From contig NZ_OZ257126.1 in the NCBI RefSeq assembly GCF_965278975.1, forward strand, positions 4,340,001-4,404,000: a stretch of 64,000 bases of DNA, written 5' to 3'. The notes beneath the pieces are model-generated. The model was not told where the DNA came from and did no database searches. It worked only from the letters and a program-made list of their open reading frames with translations. Shown piece after piece: positions 38,551 through 46,824 of this stretch (the stretch's first letter is position 1; every line of letters begins with the position of its first letter). A program made the position numbers and the translations under genes. This DNA is from Ferrovibrio sp965278975 (GTDB taxonomy: Bacteria; Pseudomonadota; Alphaproteobacteria; Ferrovibrionales; Ferrovibrionaceae).

Positions 38551-39537
38551 ATGCGGCTGTCGATTAACGGTGAATCCCGTGAAATGAGCCAGGCGGGCAA
38601 TGTTGCCGAGTTGCTGGCCATGCTGGAACTCGATGCGCGCAAGATCGCTATCGAGCTGAACCGCGAGATCGTGCCGCGCTCGGCCTATGGCGCCACGCCA
38701 CTGAAAGACGGCGATGCCATCGAAATCGTGCATTTCATCGGTGGCGGCAATGCCGCGCAGCACCCGGAAGACGATTACTTCGAGGTTGCCGGCCTGCGCT
38801 TCCGTTCCCGCCTGCTGGTCGGCACCGGGAAATACAAGGATCTGGCCGAGACCAAGGCCGCCATCGAGGCCTCGGGCGCCGAGATCGTCACCGTGGCGGT
38901 GCGTCGGGTGAACGTGCTCGATCCGAAGCAGCCTATGCTGATGGATTACGTCGATCCGAAGAAATACACCTACCTGCCCAATACCGCCGGCTGCTTCACC
39001 GCCGATGATGCGCTGCGCACCCTGCGCCTGGCGCGCGAGGCCGGTGGCTGGAAGCTGGTGAAGCTGGAAGTGCTGGGCGACCAGAAGACGCTCTACCCGG
39101 ACATGGAACAGACCCTCGCGGCCACCAAGATTTTGGTCAAGGAAGGCTTCGACGTCATGGTCTACTGCGCCGACGATCCGATCGCGGCGAAGAAACTGGA
39201 AGACCTGGGCGCCTGCGCCATCATGCCGCTGGCGGCGCCGATCGGCTCCGGCCTTGGCGTGCAGAATCCGGTGCAGATTCGCATCATCAAGGAAAATGCC
39301 CGCGTGCCGGTGCTGGTGGATGCCGGTGTCGGCACGGCATCGGATGCCGCCATCGCCATGGAACTGGGCTGCGACGGCGTGCTGATGAACACCGCCATCG
39401 CCGAGGCTGGCGATCCGATCCGCATGGCCCATGCCATGCGCATGGCGGTGGAAGCCGGCCGGCTGGCCTATCGCGCCGGCCGCATGCCCAAGAAGCGCTA
39501 CGCCGACCCTTCGTCCCCGCTCGCGGGCCTCATCTGA
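38551..39537 (+). CDS. thiSG: ThiS-ThiG fusion: sulfur carrier plus thiazole synthase
   Basis: A 328-residue protein. Residues 1-66 are ThiS (MRLSINGESREM to VHFIGGG), and from about 76 ThiG follows (FEVAGLRFRSRLLVGTGKYKD), with the Schiff-base Lys171 in VKLEVLGD and the phosphate site GVGTASDAA. Together they make the thiazole of thiamine. ThiS must carry a thiocarboxylate at its C-terminal Gly-Gly; in the fusion these glycines (64-66) are internal, so processing or another mechanism is needed. Such fusions are known in alphaproteobacteria. No TPP riboswitch is visible upstream. Confidence 0.93.
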   Translation: MRLSINGESREMSQAGNVAELLAMLELDARKIAIELNREIVPRSAYGATPLKDGDAIEIVHFIGGGNAAQHPEDDYFEVAGLRFRSRLLVGTGKYKDLAETKAAIEASGAEIVTVAVRRVNVLDPKQPMLMDYVDPKKYTYLPNTAGCFTADDALRTLRLAREAGGWKLVKLEVLGDQKTLYPDMEQTLAATKILVKEGFDVMVYCADDPIAAKKLEDLGACAIMPLAAPIGSGLGVQNPVQIRIIKENARVPVLVDAGVGTASDAAIAMELGCDGVLMNTAIAEAGDPIRMAHAMRMAVEAGRLAYRAGRMPKKRYADPSSPLAGLI

Positions 39538-39561
39538 ACCCGTAGCGCAAAGGCCCCGCCA

Positions 39562-40212
39562 GTGGACCTCGATATCTACAAGCTGATCGAAGAGTATCGC
39601 GATCTCTTCTACGTCATCACCTTCATCTGGACCTTCCTGGAAGGCGAGACCTTCGTGATCTTCGCCGGCGCTGCCGCCAGCCAGGGGATGCTGAATCAGT
39701 ATATCCTGATCGCGGCGGCCTGGCTCGGCAGCTTCTGCGGCGACCAGCTTTACTTCTGGATCGGGCGCAAATACGGCCATCGGCTGCTCAAGCGTTTCCC
39801 CCGGCTGCAGGGCGGCGTCAACGTGGCGCTGGGGATGCTGCACAAATATCACATCGGCTTCATCCTCTCCTTCCGCTTCATCTACGGCGTGCGCAACTTC
39901 TCCTCGCTGGCCATGGGCATGAGCCCGATAGGCTGGCCGCGCTTCGCCGCGCTGAACTTCATCGCCGCCGGCCTTTGGGCCAATGCCTTTGCCTGGGGCG
40001 GCTACCTGCTCGGCAAGACCTTCGAGGCCGTGCTCGGCGATGTCGCCAAGGATTTCGGCTTTGTCATGCTCGGTGTCTTTGCCTTGGTCGGCGTGATCCT
40101 GTTCTTCACGCACCGCCGCAGCAAAGCCAGCTTCGAGCGCAAGATCGCGGAGCAGCAGGCCGCCGAACAGGCCAAGCTGCCGGAAACCAAGCCTGACACC
40201 AAGGCTGAATAG
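39562..40212 (+). CDS. DedA-family membrane protein
   Basis: A 216-residue protein starting at GTG 39562. It has the DedA motifs FLEGETFVIFAGAAASQG, FCGDQLYFWIGRKYG and FRFIYGVRNFSSLAMGMSPIGWPRF, and several membrane helices. The C-terminal tail is charged and Gln/Glu/Lys-rich. DedA proteins are lipid scramblase/flippase-like and needed for envelope integrity in several species. It is 24 bp after thiSG, likely one transcript. Confidence 0.9.
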   Translation: MDLDIYKLIEEYRDLFYVITFIWTFLEGETFVIFAGAAASQGMLNQYILIAAAWLGSFCGDQLYFWIGRKYGHRLLKRFPRLQGGVNVALGMLHKYHIGFILSFRFIYGVRNFSSLAMGMSPIGWPRFAALNFIAAGLWANAFAWGGYLLGKTFEAVLGDVAKDFGFVMLGVFALVGVILFFTHRRSKASFERKIAEQQAAEQAKLPETKPDTKAE

Positions 40213-40231
40213 AGTCTGGCAGGTCCTAGCT

Positions 40232-40666
40232 CTAAGCCAGCTTTGTCAGCTTGCCGATCACGCGGTCGAGCACCGCGCGCTCTTCCGCCGTGAGCGCCGC
40301 CAGCAGGCCGCGCTCATAGCCCAGCGCCAGCGGCACGATCTCGCCATAGACCTTCTCGCCTGCCTTCGAGAGCGTGAGCCGCGCCTTGCGCTTGTCGCCA
40401 TCGTCGCGGCGGCGCTCTACCAGCTGCTTCTTTTCCAGCGCCGCCACGGCACGGCTCACCGTCACCTTGTCCATCGCCGAACGTTCCACCACCTCGTTGG
40501 CGGTGATGCCGGGATGGCGGCCCAGATTGGCGATTACCCGCCACTCGGGAATACCGATGCCGAACCGCTCGGCATAATGCCGGCTCAAGGCATCGCTGAT
40601 CCGGTTGGTCATCACCGACAGCCGGTAGGGCAGGAAATCCTCCAGCACGAGTTGTGCCTTGGGCAT
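40232..40666 (-). CDS. MarR-family regulator of tyrosine catabolism
   Basis: A 144-residue winged-helix repressor: PGITANEVVERSAMDKVTVSRAVAALEKKQLVERRRDDGDKRK forms the recognition helix and wing (about residues 54-96). It is divergent from hppD. Between the two starts lies the perfect inverted repeat 40687-40706, so it very likely represses hppD-hmgA-fahA and itself, with relief by a pathway metabolite; the effector is inference. Confidence 0.9.
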   Translation of the reverse strand: MPKAQLVLEDFLPYRLSVMTNRISDALSRHYAERFGIGIPEWRVIANLGRHPGITANEVVERSAMDKVTVSRAVAALEKKQLVERRRDDGDKRKARLTLSKAGEKVYGEIVPLALGYERGLLAALTAEERAVLDRVIGKLTKLA

Positions 40667-40686
40667 GGGCGCGGTCTCCGCTTGAT

Positions 40687-40706
40687 TTAGTTACAAATGT
40701 AACTAA
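40687..40706. promoter_or_regulatory. perfect inverted repeat, candidate MarR operator
   Basis: TTAGTTACAAATGTAACTAA has perfect 9-bp arms around a 2-base centre. It ends 40 bp before the hppD start and begins 21 bp before the marR start, in an AT-rich patch. Size and symmetry are those of MarR operators; a dimer here could block both divergent promoters. Confidence 0.8.
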
Positions 40707-40745
40707 TATGCAGGGCAGATGCAATTTGCCTGATGGAGGAAACCA

Positions 40746-41843
40746 ATGGCCGATCTCTGGGACAACCCGATGGGCACCGACGGCTTCGAATTCGTGGAAT
40801 ATGCCGCGCCGGAGCCCGAGAAGTTGGCTGCCCTGTTCGAGCGCATGGGCTTTGTCGCCGTCGCACGCCACCGTTCCAAGAATGTGACGCTCTACCGCCA
40901 GGGCGACGTGAACTTCATCCTCAACGCCGAGCCGGCGAGCTTCGCCCAGAGCTTTGCCCGCATCCACGGCCCTTGCATCTGCGCCATCGCCTTCCGCGTC
41001 AAGGACGCGGCCTTTGCCTACAAGCGTGCCGTCTCGCTCGGCGCCTGGGGCGTCGAGAACAAGGCCGGCCCGATGGAGTTGAACATCCCGGCGATCAAAG
41101 GCATCGGCGACAGCCTGATCTACCTCGTCGACCGCTACGGCTCGCGCGGCACCATCTACGATGTCGATTTCGTGCCGATCGAAGGCGCCGACGGCAAGCC
41201 GGTGGAGCGCAATCCCGCCGGCTGCGGCCTCACCTATATCGACCACCTGACCCATAACGTGCATCGCGGCCGCATGGGCGAATGGGCGGATTTCTACGAG
41301 CGCCTGTTCGGCTTCCGCGAGATCAAGTATTTCGACATCGAAGGCAAGCTGACCGGCCTGAAATCCAAGGCCATGACCAGCCCCTGCGGCAAGATCCGCA
41401 TCCCGATCAATGAAAGCTCCGACGACAAGTCGCAGATCATGGAATACCTGCACGCCTATCATGGCGAGGGCATCCAGCATGTGGCCCTGGGCAGCGACGA
41501 CATCTATGCCACGGTGAGCAACATGCGCGGCCGCGACGTGCCGTTCCAGGATACGCTGGAAACCTATTATGACGGCGTGGAGAAGCGCGTGCCCGGCCAT
41601 GGCGAGAATCTGGACCGGCTGCGCGAATTGCGCATCCTGATCGATGGCGCCCCCACTGCCGGCCCCAATAGTGATATGGGCCTGTTGCTGCAAATCTTCA
41701 CCGACACGGTGATCGGCCCGATCTTCTTCGAGATCATCCAGCGCAAGGGCAATGATGGCTTCGGTGAAGGCAACTTCAAGGCTTTGTTCGAATCCATCGA
41801 ACTCGACCAGATAAAGCGCGGCGTGCTGAAGGCCAACGCGTAA
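40746..41843 (+). CDS. hppD: 4-hydroxyphenylpyruvate dioxygenase
   Basis: A 365-residue non-haem iron enzyme converting 4-hydroxyphenylpyruvate to homogentisate. Iron ligands are visible in the segments YIDHLTHNVHRG (His), GIQHVALGSDDI (His) and PIFFEIIQRKG (Glu). Tail residues GFGEGNFKALFESIE are typical of the family. GGAGGA precedes the ATG by 5 bases. It is the first gene of hppD-hmgA-fahA. Confidence 0.96.
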   Translation: MADLWDNPMGTDGFEFVEYAAPEPEKLAALFERMGFVAVARHRSKNVTLYRQGDVNFILNAEPASFAQSFARIHGPCICAIAFRVKDAAFAYKRAVSLGAWGVENKAGPMELNIPAIKGIGDSLIYLVDRYGSRGTIYDVDFVPIEGADGKPVERNPAGCGLTYIDHLTHNVHRGRMGEWADFYERLFGFREIKYFDIEGKLTGLKSKAMTSPCGKIRIPINESSDDKSQIMEYLHAYHGEGIQHVALGSDDIYATVSNMRGRDVPFQDTLETYYDGVEKRVPGHGENLDRLRELRILIDGAPTAGPNSDMGLLLQIFTDTVIGPIFFEIIQRKGNDGFGEGNFKALFESIELDQIKRGVLKANA

Positions 41844-41868
41844 AGCAGGAAATCACGGAGGAAGCACC

Positions 41869-43047
41869 ATGGCAAAGACCTGGATTCCGATGACCCATAG
41901 CGAGGGCAATGCCTCGCGGCAGGCCCATGTCGCCCTGCCCGCCGGCAGCTATGAACGCGAGATGGGCAAGGAGGGCTTCTTCGGCCCGGCAGCACATTTT
42001 TATCACGCGCACCCGCCCACTGGCTGGATCGACTGGGAAGGTCCGCTCAAGCCGCGCGCCTTCGACACCACGAAATTCACCGGCCAGGGCAATTCGCCCT
42101 GGGATGCGCATCTGCTGCTGGGCAATGCCCATGTGAAATACCGCACCGGCACCATCGCCCAGGCGATGGATCATCTGGTGCGCAACGGCGATGGCGATGA
42201 ACTGCTGTTCGTGCATGCCGGCTACGGCTCGCTCTACTGCGATTTCGGCCATCTGCGCTACACCGAGGGCGACTACATCATGCTGCCGCGCGGCACCATG
42301 TGGCGCCTAGAGCCTTCGGCGGAAACCAGGCTGCTGCTGATCGAGGCAACCAACGACAGCTACCGCCTGCCGGAAAAGGGCCTGGTGGGGCCGCATGCCA
42401 TCTTCGATCCCGCCGTGCTGGAAATTCCGGCATTGGACGATGCCTTCAAGGCGCAGCAGAGCAGCAGCGAAACCTGGCGCGTGGTGATCAAGCGGCGCGA
42501 CCGGCTTTCCACCGTCACCTATCCGTTCAATCCGCTGGATGCCATCGGCTGGAAGGGCGACCTCGCGCCGGTAAAGCTGAACTGGCGCGACATCCGGCCG
42601 CTGATGAGCCACCGCTACCATCTGCCGCCCTCGGCCCATACCACCTTCCTGGCCAGCCGCTTCGTGATCTGCACCTTCGTGCCGCGCCCGGCGGAAAGCG
42701 ATCCCGATGCGCTGAAGCTGCCCTTCTTCCACAATAACGACGATTACGACGAGGTGATCTTCTATCACCACGGCCAGTTCTTCAGCCGCGACAACATCCA
42801 TCCCGGCATGATCACGCTGCATCCCTGCGGCTTCCCGCATGGGCCGCATCCCAAGGCGTTCCAGATGGCGACCAAAGCGGCGCAACAGGCGGCCGATGCA
42901 CACGCACCGCCGCGCATGCTGGACGAGGTGGCGGTGATGCTGGATACGCGCGACGCCTTGGATGTCTCGCCTGCCGCCGAAAGCATTGAATTTGGCGGCT
43001 ATGTCGCCAGCTGGAATCCGCAGGGCTTCCGCCACGCCGCTGAATAA
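41869..43047 (+). CDS. hmgA: homogentisate 1,2-dioxygenase (short form)
   Basis: A 392-residue cupin dioxygenase that opens the homogentisate ring to maleylacetoacetate. The C-terminal half has FFHNNDDYDEVIFYHHGQFFSR and HPCGFPHGPHP, which carry the metal ligands. It is shorter than the 430-440-residue form of Pseudomonas and eukaryotes, matching the shorter proteobacterial form. Operon position, 25 bp after hppD with GGAGG upstream, supports the role. Confidence 0.93.
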   Translation: MAKTWIPMTHSEGNASRQAHVALPAGSYEREMGKEGFFGPAAHFYHAHPPTGWIDWEGPLKPRAFDTTKFTGQGNSPWDAHLLLGNAHVKYRTGTIAQAMDHLVRNGDGDELLFVHAGYGSLYCDFGHLRYTEGDYIMLPRGTMWRLEPSAETRLLLIEATNDSYRLPEKGLVGPHAIFDPAVLEIPALDDAFKAQQSSSETWRVVIKRRDRLSTVTYPFNPLDAIGWKGDLAPVKLNWRDIRPLMSHRYHLPPSAHTTFLASRFVICTFVPRPAESDPDALKLPFFHNNDDYDEVIFYHHGQFFSRDNIHPGMITLHPCGFPHGPHPKAFQMATKAAQQAADAHAPPRMLDEVAVMLDTRDALDVSPAAESIEFGGYVASWNPQGFRHAAE

Positions 43048-43062
43048 TCAGGATTTGATCAG

Positions 43063-44049
43063 ATGAAACTCGCTTCGCTGAAACATGGCCGCGATGGCCG
43101 CCTCTGCGTCGTCAGCCGCGACCTCTCCAGGCTGCTGCCGGTGGATAGCCTGGTGCCGACCATGCAACTGGCACTCGACTCCTGGGCCGTGGCGGCGCCG
43201 AAACTGGAAGCCGCCTCTGCCGCGCTCAATGCCGGCGAGGCCGGTGGCGCCATCGCCTTCGATGCCACCAAGCTCGCCGCGCCACTGCCGCGTGCCTTTC
43301 AATGGTGCGATGGCTCGGCCTATCTCAATCATGTCGAACTGGTGCGCAAGGCGCGCGGGGCACAGATGCCGCCGGAATTCCTGCATGATCCGCTGATGTA
43401 CCAGGGCGGCTCGGATGATTTCCTCGGGGCCACCGACGACATCCTGGTGGCCGATGAAGCCTATGGCATCGACCTGGAAGGCGAAGTGGCGGCGATCACC
43501 GATGACGTAGCGATGGGCGTCTCACCGGAAAATGCCGCTGGCCATATAAAACTGCTGCTGCTGGTCAACGACGTGTCCTTGCGCAACCTGATACCGAATG
43601 AACTCGCCAAGGGCTTCGGCTTCTTCCACGGCAAGCCATCCACCGCCTTCTCGCCCGTGGCGGTGACGCCGGATGAACTCGGCGATGCCTGGAAGGGCGA
43701 GAAGATTCACCTGCCGCTGGTCAGCCATATCAACGGCAGCAAATTCGGCGCACCGGAAGCCGGCGACGACATGCAGTTCAGCCTGGCGCAGTTGATCGCC
43801 CATGCCGCCAAGACGCGGCGGCTGCGTGCCGGCTGCATCGTCGGCTCCGGCACGGTATCGAACCGCGATGCCAGCCGTGGTTTCTCCTGCCTCGCCGAAA
43901 TCCGCATGATCGAGACGATCAACGAGGGCAAGCCGAAAACCGGTTTCCTGAAATTCGGTGATCATGTGCGGATCGAGATGCTGGACCGTGCCGGGCACTC
44001 GGTCTTCGGCGCCATCGACCAGCGCGTGGTGAAATACGCCGGGCCTTGA
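43063..44049 (+). CDS. fahA: fumarylacetoacetate hydrolase family protein
   Basis: A 328-residue FAH-fold hydrolase that splits fumarylacetoacetate into fumarate and acetoacetate. The catalytic region has DLEGEVAAITDDVAMG (acidic metal ligands), VNDVSLRNLIP, KPSTAFSPVAVTPDELG, and GSGTVSNRDASRGFSCLAE. It follows hmgA by 15 bp and closes the pathway. A terminator at 44144-44178 follows. Confidence 0.94.
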   Translation: MKLASLKHGRDGRLCVVSRDLSRLLPVDSLVPTMQLALDSWAVAAPKLEAASAALNAGEAGGAIAFDATKLAAPLPRAFQWCDGSAYLNHVELVRKARGAQMPPEFLHDPLMYQGGSDDFLGATDDILVADEAYGIDLEGEVAAITDDVAMGVSPENAAGHIKLLLLVNDVSLRNLIPNELAKGFGFFHGKPSTAFSPVAVTPDELGDAWKGEKIHLPLVSHINGSKFGAPEAGDDMQFSLAQLIAHAAKTRRLRAGCIVGSGTVSNRDASRGFSCLAEIRMIETINEGKPKTGFLKFGDHVRIEMLDRAGHSVFGAIDQRVVKYAGP

Positions 44050-44143
44050 GGGCGCGAAGTTGGCCCACAGCAATTAGTTCTTCGTCATGCTAGGCGAAGG
44101 CCGGCCATCCACGCGTATATTTAATTCCTCAGGAAAATCACTC

Positions 44144-44178
44144 GTCGATGCCCTGCCCCCGCAGGGCATGACGTTTTT
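44144..44178 (+). terminator. rho-independent terminator of hppD-hmgA-fahA
   Basis: ATGCCCTGC (44148-44156) pairs with GCAGGGCAT (44161-44169) around a CCCC loop, extended by GTC/GAC across a one-base bulge, and is followed by GTTTTT. The 3' tail GGGCATGACGTTTTT recurs at the terminator after rnd (63193-63225). Confidence 0.8.
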
Positions 44179-44198
44179 GGTGGGATGAAGGTCGCAGC

Positions 44199-44846
44199 CT
44201 AAACCCCTACATCAATCCGCACGCCCAGCGTGGCGCCGATGCGGGCGCTGCCGGGGACGACATTGCTGCTGGCATTGCTGTTGCCAGCGGTGCCATTGCT
44301 GGTGGCTGGCGCCGGCGGGGCGAAATTCTGACGCTCCTGGCCCAGCAGCGGGTTCGAGCGGTCCTGGCTGCCGGTGACGCGCGACTGGCTGCGCTCATTC
44401 TCCTGGCCTCGCTCGCTCTGCTGACGCTGCACCGCGCGGCCTTCGCCACCATCACTGCCCTGCGCGGCAGCACCAGGCGCCAGCGCCTGCAGGTTCGGCA
44501 CCGGCCCGGGCGCGGTGCCCAGCGCAATCAGCGGCCGCAGCGAATTCGCCGCCAGGCTATAGGCTTGCGCCGCACGCGAGGCACTGTCGCTATCGGCCGC
44601 CGTATTGCTGCCGTTCAGTTCCGGCGCCACCTGGGACCGCAAGGCGTTGTCCTGCAGGGTCGCCAGCGTGGAATTGCTCAAGGTCGGCGCATTGAAGCGC
44701 ACAAGCGACGACGCCCGCTGCTGCGCCTGTTCTTGGGGCGAAGGCAACGGGGACGGCAGGACCAAATTCTGTTGGGCCAGATTGCGCGCCGCAGCTGAGG
44801 CCGGAAAGACTGCGAGCAGATTGCTGCCCGTGACCGACTGAACCAT
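44199..44846 (-). CDS. low-complexity protein of unknown function
   Basis: A 215-residue protein rich in Ala, Ser, Gln, Asn and Pro, without membrane segments or signal peptide. The middle (GRAVQRQQSERGQENERSQS) is polar and probably disordered; the C-terminus ends in an ordered-looking ARIGATLGVRIDVGV. I do not recognise a family. It is a lone minus-strand gene with an AT-rich upstream region; the coding GC content resembles its neighbours. Confidence 0.6.
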   Translation of the reverse strand: MVQSVTGSNLLAVFPASAAARNLAQQNLVLPSPLPSPQEQAQQRASSLVRFNAPTLSNSTLATLQDNALRSQVAPELNGSNTAADSDSASRAAQAYSLAANSLRPLIALGTAPGPVPNLQALAPGAAAQGSDGGEGRAVQRQQSERGQENERSQSRVTGSQDRSNPLLGQERQNFAPPAPATSNGTAGNSNASSNVVPGSARIGATLGVRIDVGV

Positions 44847-44929
44847 GGTTAATATTTACCATGATTTCCCTGCCCTGGCACGCGAAAAAGGGTAAATAAT
44901 CCTTTAACAACCAGAACTTACGGGCGAGC

Positions 44930-45598
44930 CTAGGCCAACCCTAAAGCGATATCGGACACGAAGGGGTTGCTGCGGCGCTCGGCCCCGAAGGTGGAAAGCG
45001 GGCCATGGCCGGGCACGAAGGTGATGTCGTCGCCCAAGGGGAACAGCCGCTCGCGGATGGCCTTGATAAGCTGCTCGTGATTGCCGCGCGGGAAGTCGGT
45101 GCGGCCGATGGAGCCGCGGAACAGCACGTCGCCGACCAAAGCCACGCGGCTCTCGGCATGCACGAACACCACATGGCCCGGCGTATGGCCGGGGCAATGG
45201 TAGACATCCAGGGTCAGGTCGCCGAGCGTGACGGTATCGCCCTGCTCCAGCCAGCGGCCCGGCGTGAAGCTGCGGCTGGGCGGAAAGCCGTATTGCTGCG
45301 CCGCCTTCGGCATGCCGTCGATCCAGAACTGGTCCTCGCGATGCGGCCCCTCGATCGGCAGGTTCAGCTTTTCCGCCAGTTCCATCACCGCGCCGGCATG
45401 GTCCAGATGGCCATGGGTGACCAGCAGCTTCTCCAGGGTGACGCCATGGCGCGCTACCGCCTGCAGCAGCTTTTCCGGTTCGCCGCCGGCATCCACCAGG
45501 GCGCCGCGCATGCTGGCGGTACACCAGACCAGGCTGCAATTCTGCTGGAACGGGGTGACCGGGATGATTTCGATCTGGAGGGGCGGTTTCTCTGTCAT
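44930..45598 (-). CDS. MBL-fold metallohydrolase (glyoxalase II-like)
   Basis: A 222-residue metallo-beta-lactamase-fold enzyme with the metal motif THGHLDHAG, a second ligand His in HCPGHTPGHVVF, and the Asp in VGDVLFRGSIGRTDFPRGN. This layout is that of YcbL/GloB-type thioester hydrolases. The substrate is unknown, though a glutathione thioester or related compound is likely. It is transcribed away from aroQ. Confidence 0.88.
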   Translation of the reverse strand: MTEKPPLQIEIIPVTPFQQNCSLVWCTASMRGALVDAGGEPEKLLQAVARHGVTLEKLLVTHGHLDHAGAVMELAEKLNLPIEGPHREDQFWIDGMPKAAQQYGFPPSRSFTPGRWLEQGDTVTLGDLTLDVYHCPGHTPGHVVFVHAESRVALVGDVLFRGSIGRTDFPRGNHEQLIKAIRERLFPLGDDITFVPGHGPLSTFGAERRSNPFVSDIALGLA

Positions 45599-45817
45599 GA
45601 CAGGGGTTTATCGCAAATCCCCCGGATTGATGCCAGGGTCGTTGCAGGGCCGGCCTTGTAGCCGCCCTGCCCAGCCCCCATCTAGGCCGGAAACCACCAA
45701 AACCCGCCTTCCGGGCGCCTTAGAGGCCCCGGCAGTTGCCCCGGCAGGGGGGAATGGTGTAGGGCAATCCCCCAGGGGTGCAGAGCATCCCGTTCGACTT
45801 TCGTAGGAGTGGCCGGG

Positions 45818-46297
45818 ATGGCACAGGCAGGCAAGCAGAGTGGCAGCGGGCGCAAGGCCGCGAAGCCGCTGGTCTATGTGCTGAATGGCCCGAACCTGAA
45901 CATGCTCGGCACCCGCCAGCCGGAAATCTATGGCCGCGATACCCTCGACGATGTGGAAACGCTGTGCCGCTTCACCGCCGACCGCCTGGGCCTGGAAATC
46001 GACTTCCGCCAGACCAACCATGAAGGCGTGCTGGTCGACAGCATCCAGGAAGCCCGCCTCAAGGCCGCCGCCATCGTCATCAATGCCGGTGCCTACACTC
46101 ACACTTCGGTAGCCATGCTCGATGCGCTCAACGCCTTCGACAAGCCGGTGATCGAGGTGCATCTCTCCAACATCTTCAAGCGTGAAGCCTTCCGGCATCA
46201 TTCCTATGTGTCGCCGGCGGCACGCGGCGGCATTTTCGGCCTCGGTCCCAAGGGTTATGCCCTGGCGCTGGAAGCCCTTGCCGATATCATCGCCTGA
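45818..46297 (+). CDS. aroQ: type II 3-dehydroquinate dehydratase
   Basis: A 159-residue dodecamer-type dehydratase of the shikimate pathway. It has GPNLNMLGTRQPEIYG (catalytic Tyr region), the NHEG segment, NAGAYTHTSVAM and EVHLSNIFKREAFRHHS. ATG 45818 follows AGGAG by 8 bases; an in-frame GTG at 45809 is less well placed. It leads the aroQ-accB-accC-aat group, an order common in alphaproteobacteria. Confidence 0.95.
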   Translation: MAQAGKQSGSGRKAAKPLVYVLNGPNLNMLGTRQPEIYGRDTLDDVETLCRFTADRLGLEIDFRQTNHEGVLVDSIQEARLKAAAIVINAGAYTHTSVAMLDALNAFDKPVIEVHLSNIFKREAFRHHSYVSPAARGGIFGLGPKGYALALEALADIIA

Positions 46298-46329
46298 CAG
46301 CAGACAGCAGCAGAAAAAGGATTTCCAGG

Positions 46330-46803
46330 ATGGCGTCGACGCCTGCCAAGGACAAGAAAGAGAGCCGCATCGACCAGCAGATGATCCGCGATCTGGCGGA
46401 ACTGCTGAATGAGACCGGCCTAAGCGAGATCGAATGGAATGAAGGCTCGCTGAAAGTGCGTGTTGCCAAGGCCGTGGCTGCCGTCAGCGCCCCGGTTTAT
46501 GCCGCCGCTCCTGCCGCTGTTGCCGCCGCCGCACCGGCTGCCGCTGCCGGCGATGATGCCGCCAGCCATCCGGGCGCCGTGAAGTCACCGATGGTCGGCA
46601 CCGTCTATACCGCGTCCGAGCCCGGCGCCGCGCCGTTCGTCTCGGTCGGCAGCAATGTTTCCGCCGGCCAGACCCTGCTGATCGTCGAAGCCATGAAGAC
46701 GATGAACCCGATCACCGCGCCGAAGGGCGGCCGCGTTGTCCGCATCCTGATCGAGAACCAGCAGCCGGTCGAATTTGGCCAGCCCCTGCTGGTGATCGAA
46801 TAA
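46330..46803 (+). CDS. accB: acetyl-CoA carboxylase biotin carboxyl carrier protein
   Basis: A 157-residue BCCP: an N-terminal dimerisation helix (residues 14-47), an Ala/Pro-rich linker (48-80), and a biotinyl domain with Lys123 in VEAMKTMNPI. It carries CO2 between AccC and the AccAD transferase in fatty acid synthesis. It is 32 bp after aroQ. Confidence 0.96.
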   Translation: MASTPAKDKKESRIDQQMIRDLAELLNETGLSEIEWNEGSLKVRVAKAVAAVSAPVYAAAPAAVAAAAPAAAAGDDAASHPGAVKSPMVGTVYTASEPGAAPFVSVGSNVSAGQTLLIVEAMKTMNPITAPKGGRVVRILIENQQPVEFGQPLLVIE

Positions 46804-46824
46804 CCGGCAAGCGGGACCGCGCCG

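Noticed and set aside
44821..44930. CtrA-type site (TTAA-N7-TTAA) upstream of the low-complexity gene
   Set aside because: A TTAACC half-site exists on the minus strand, but no second TTAA is found at the required spacing.
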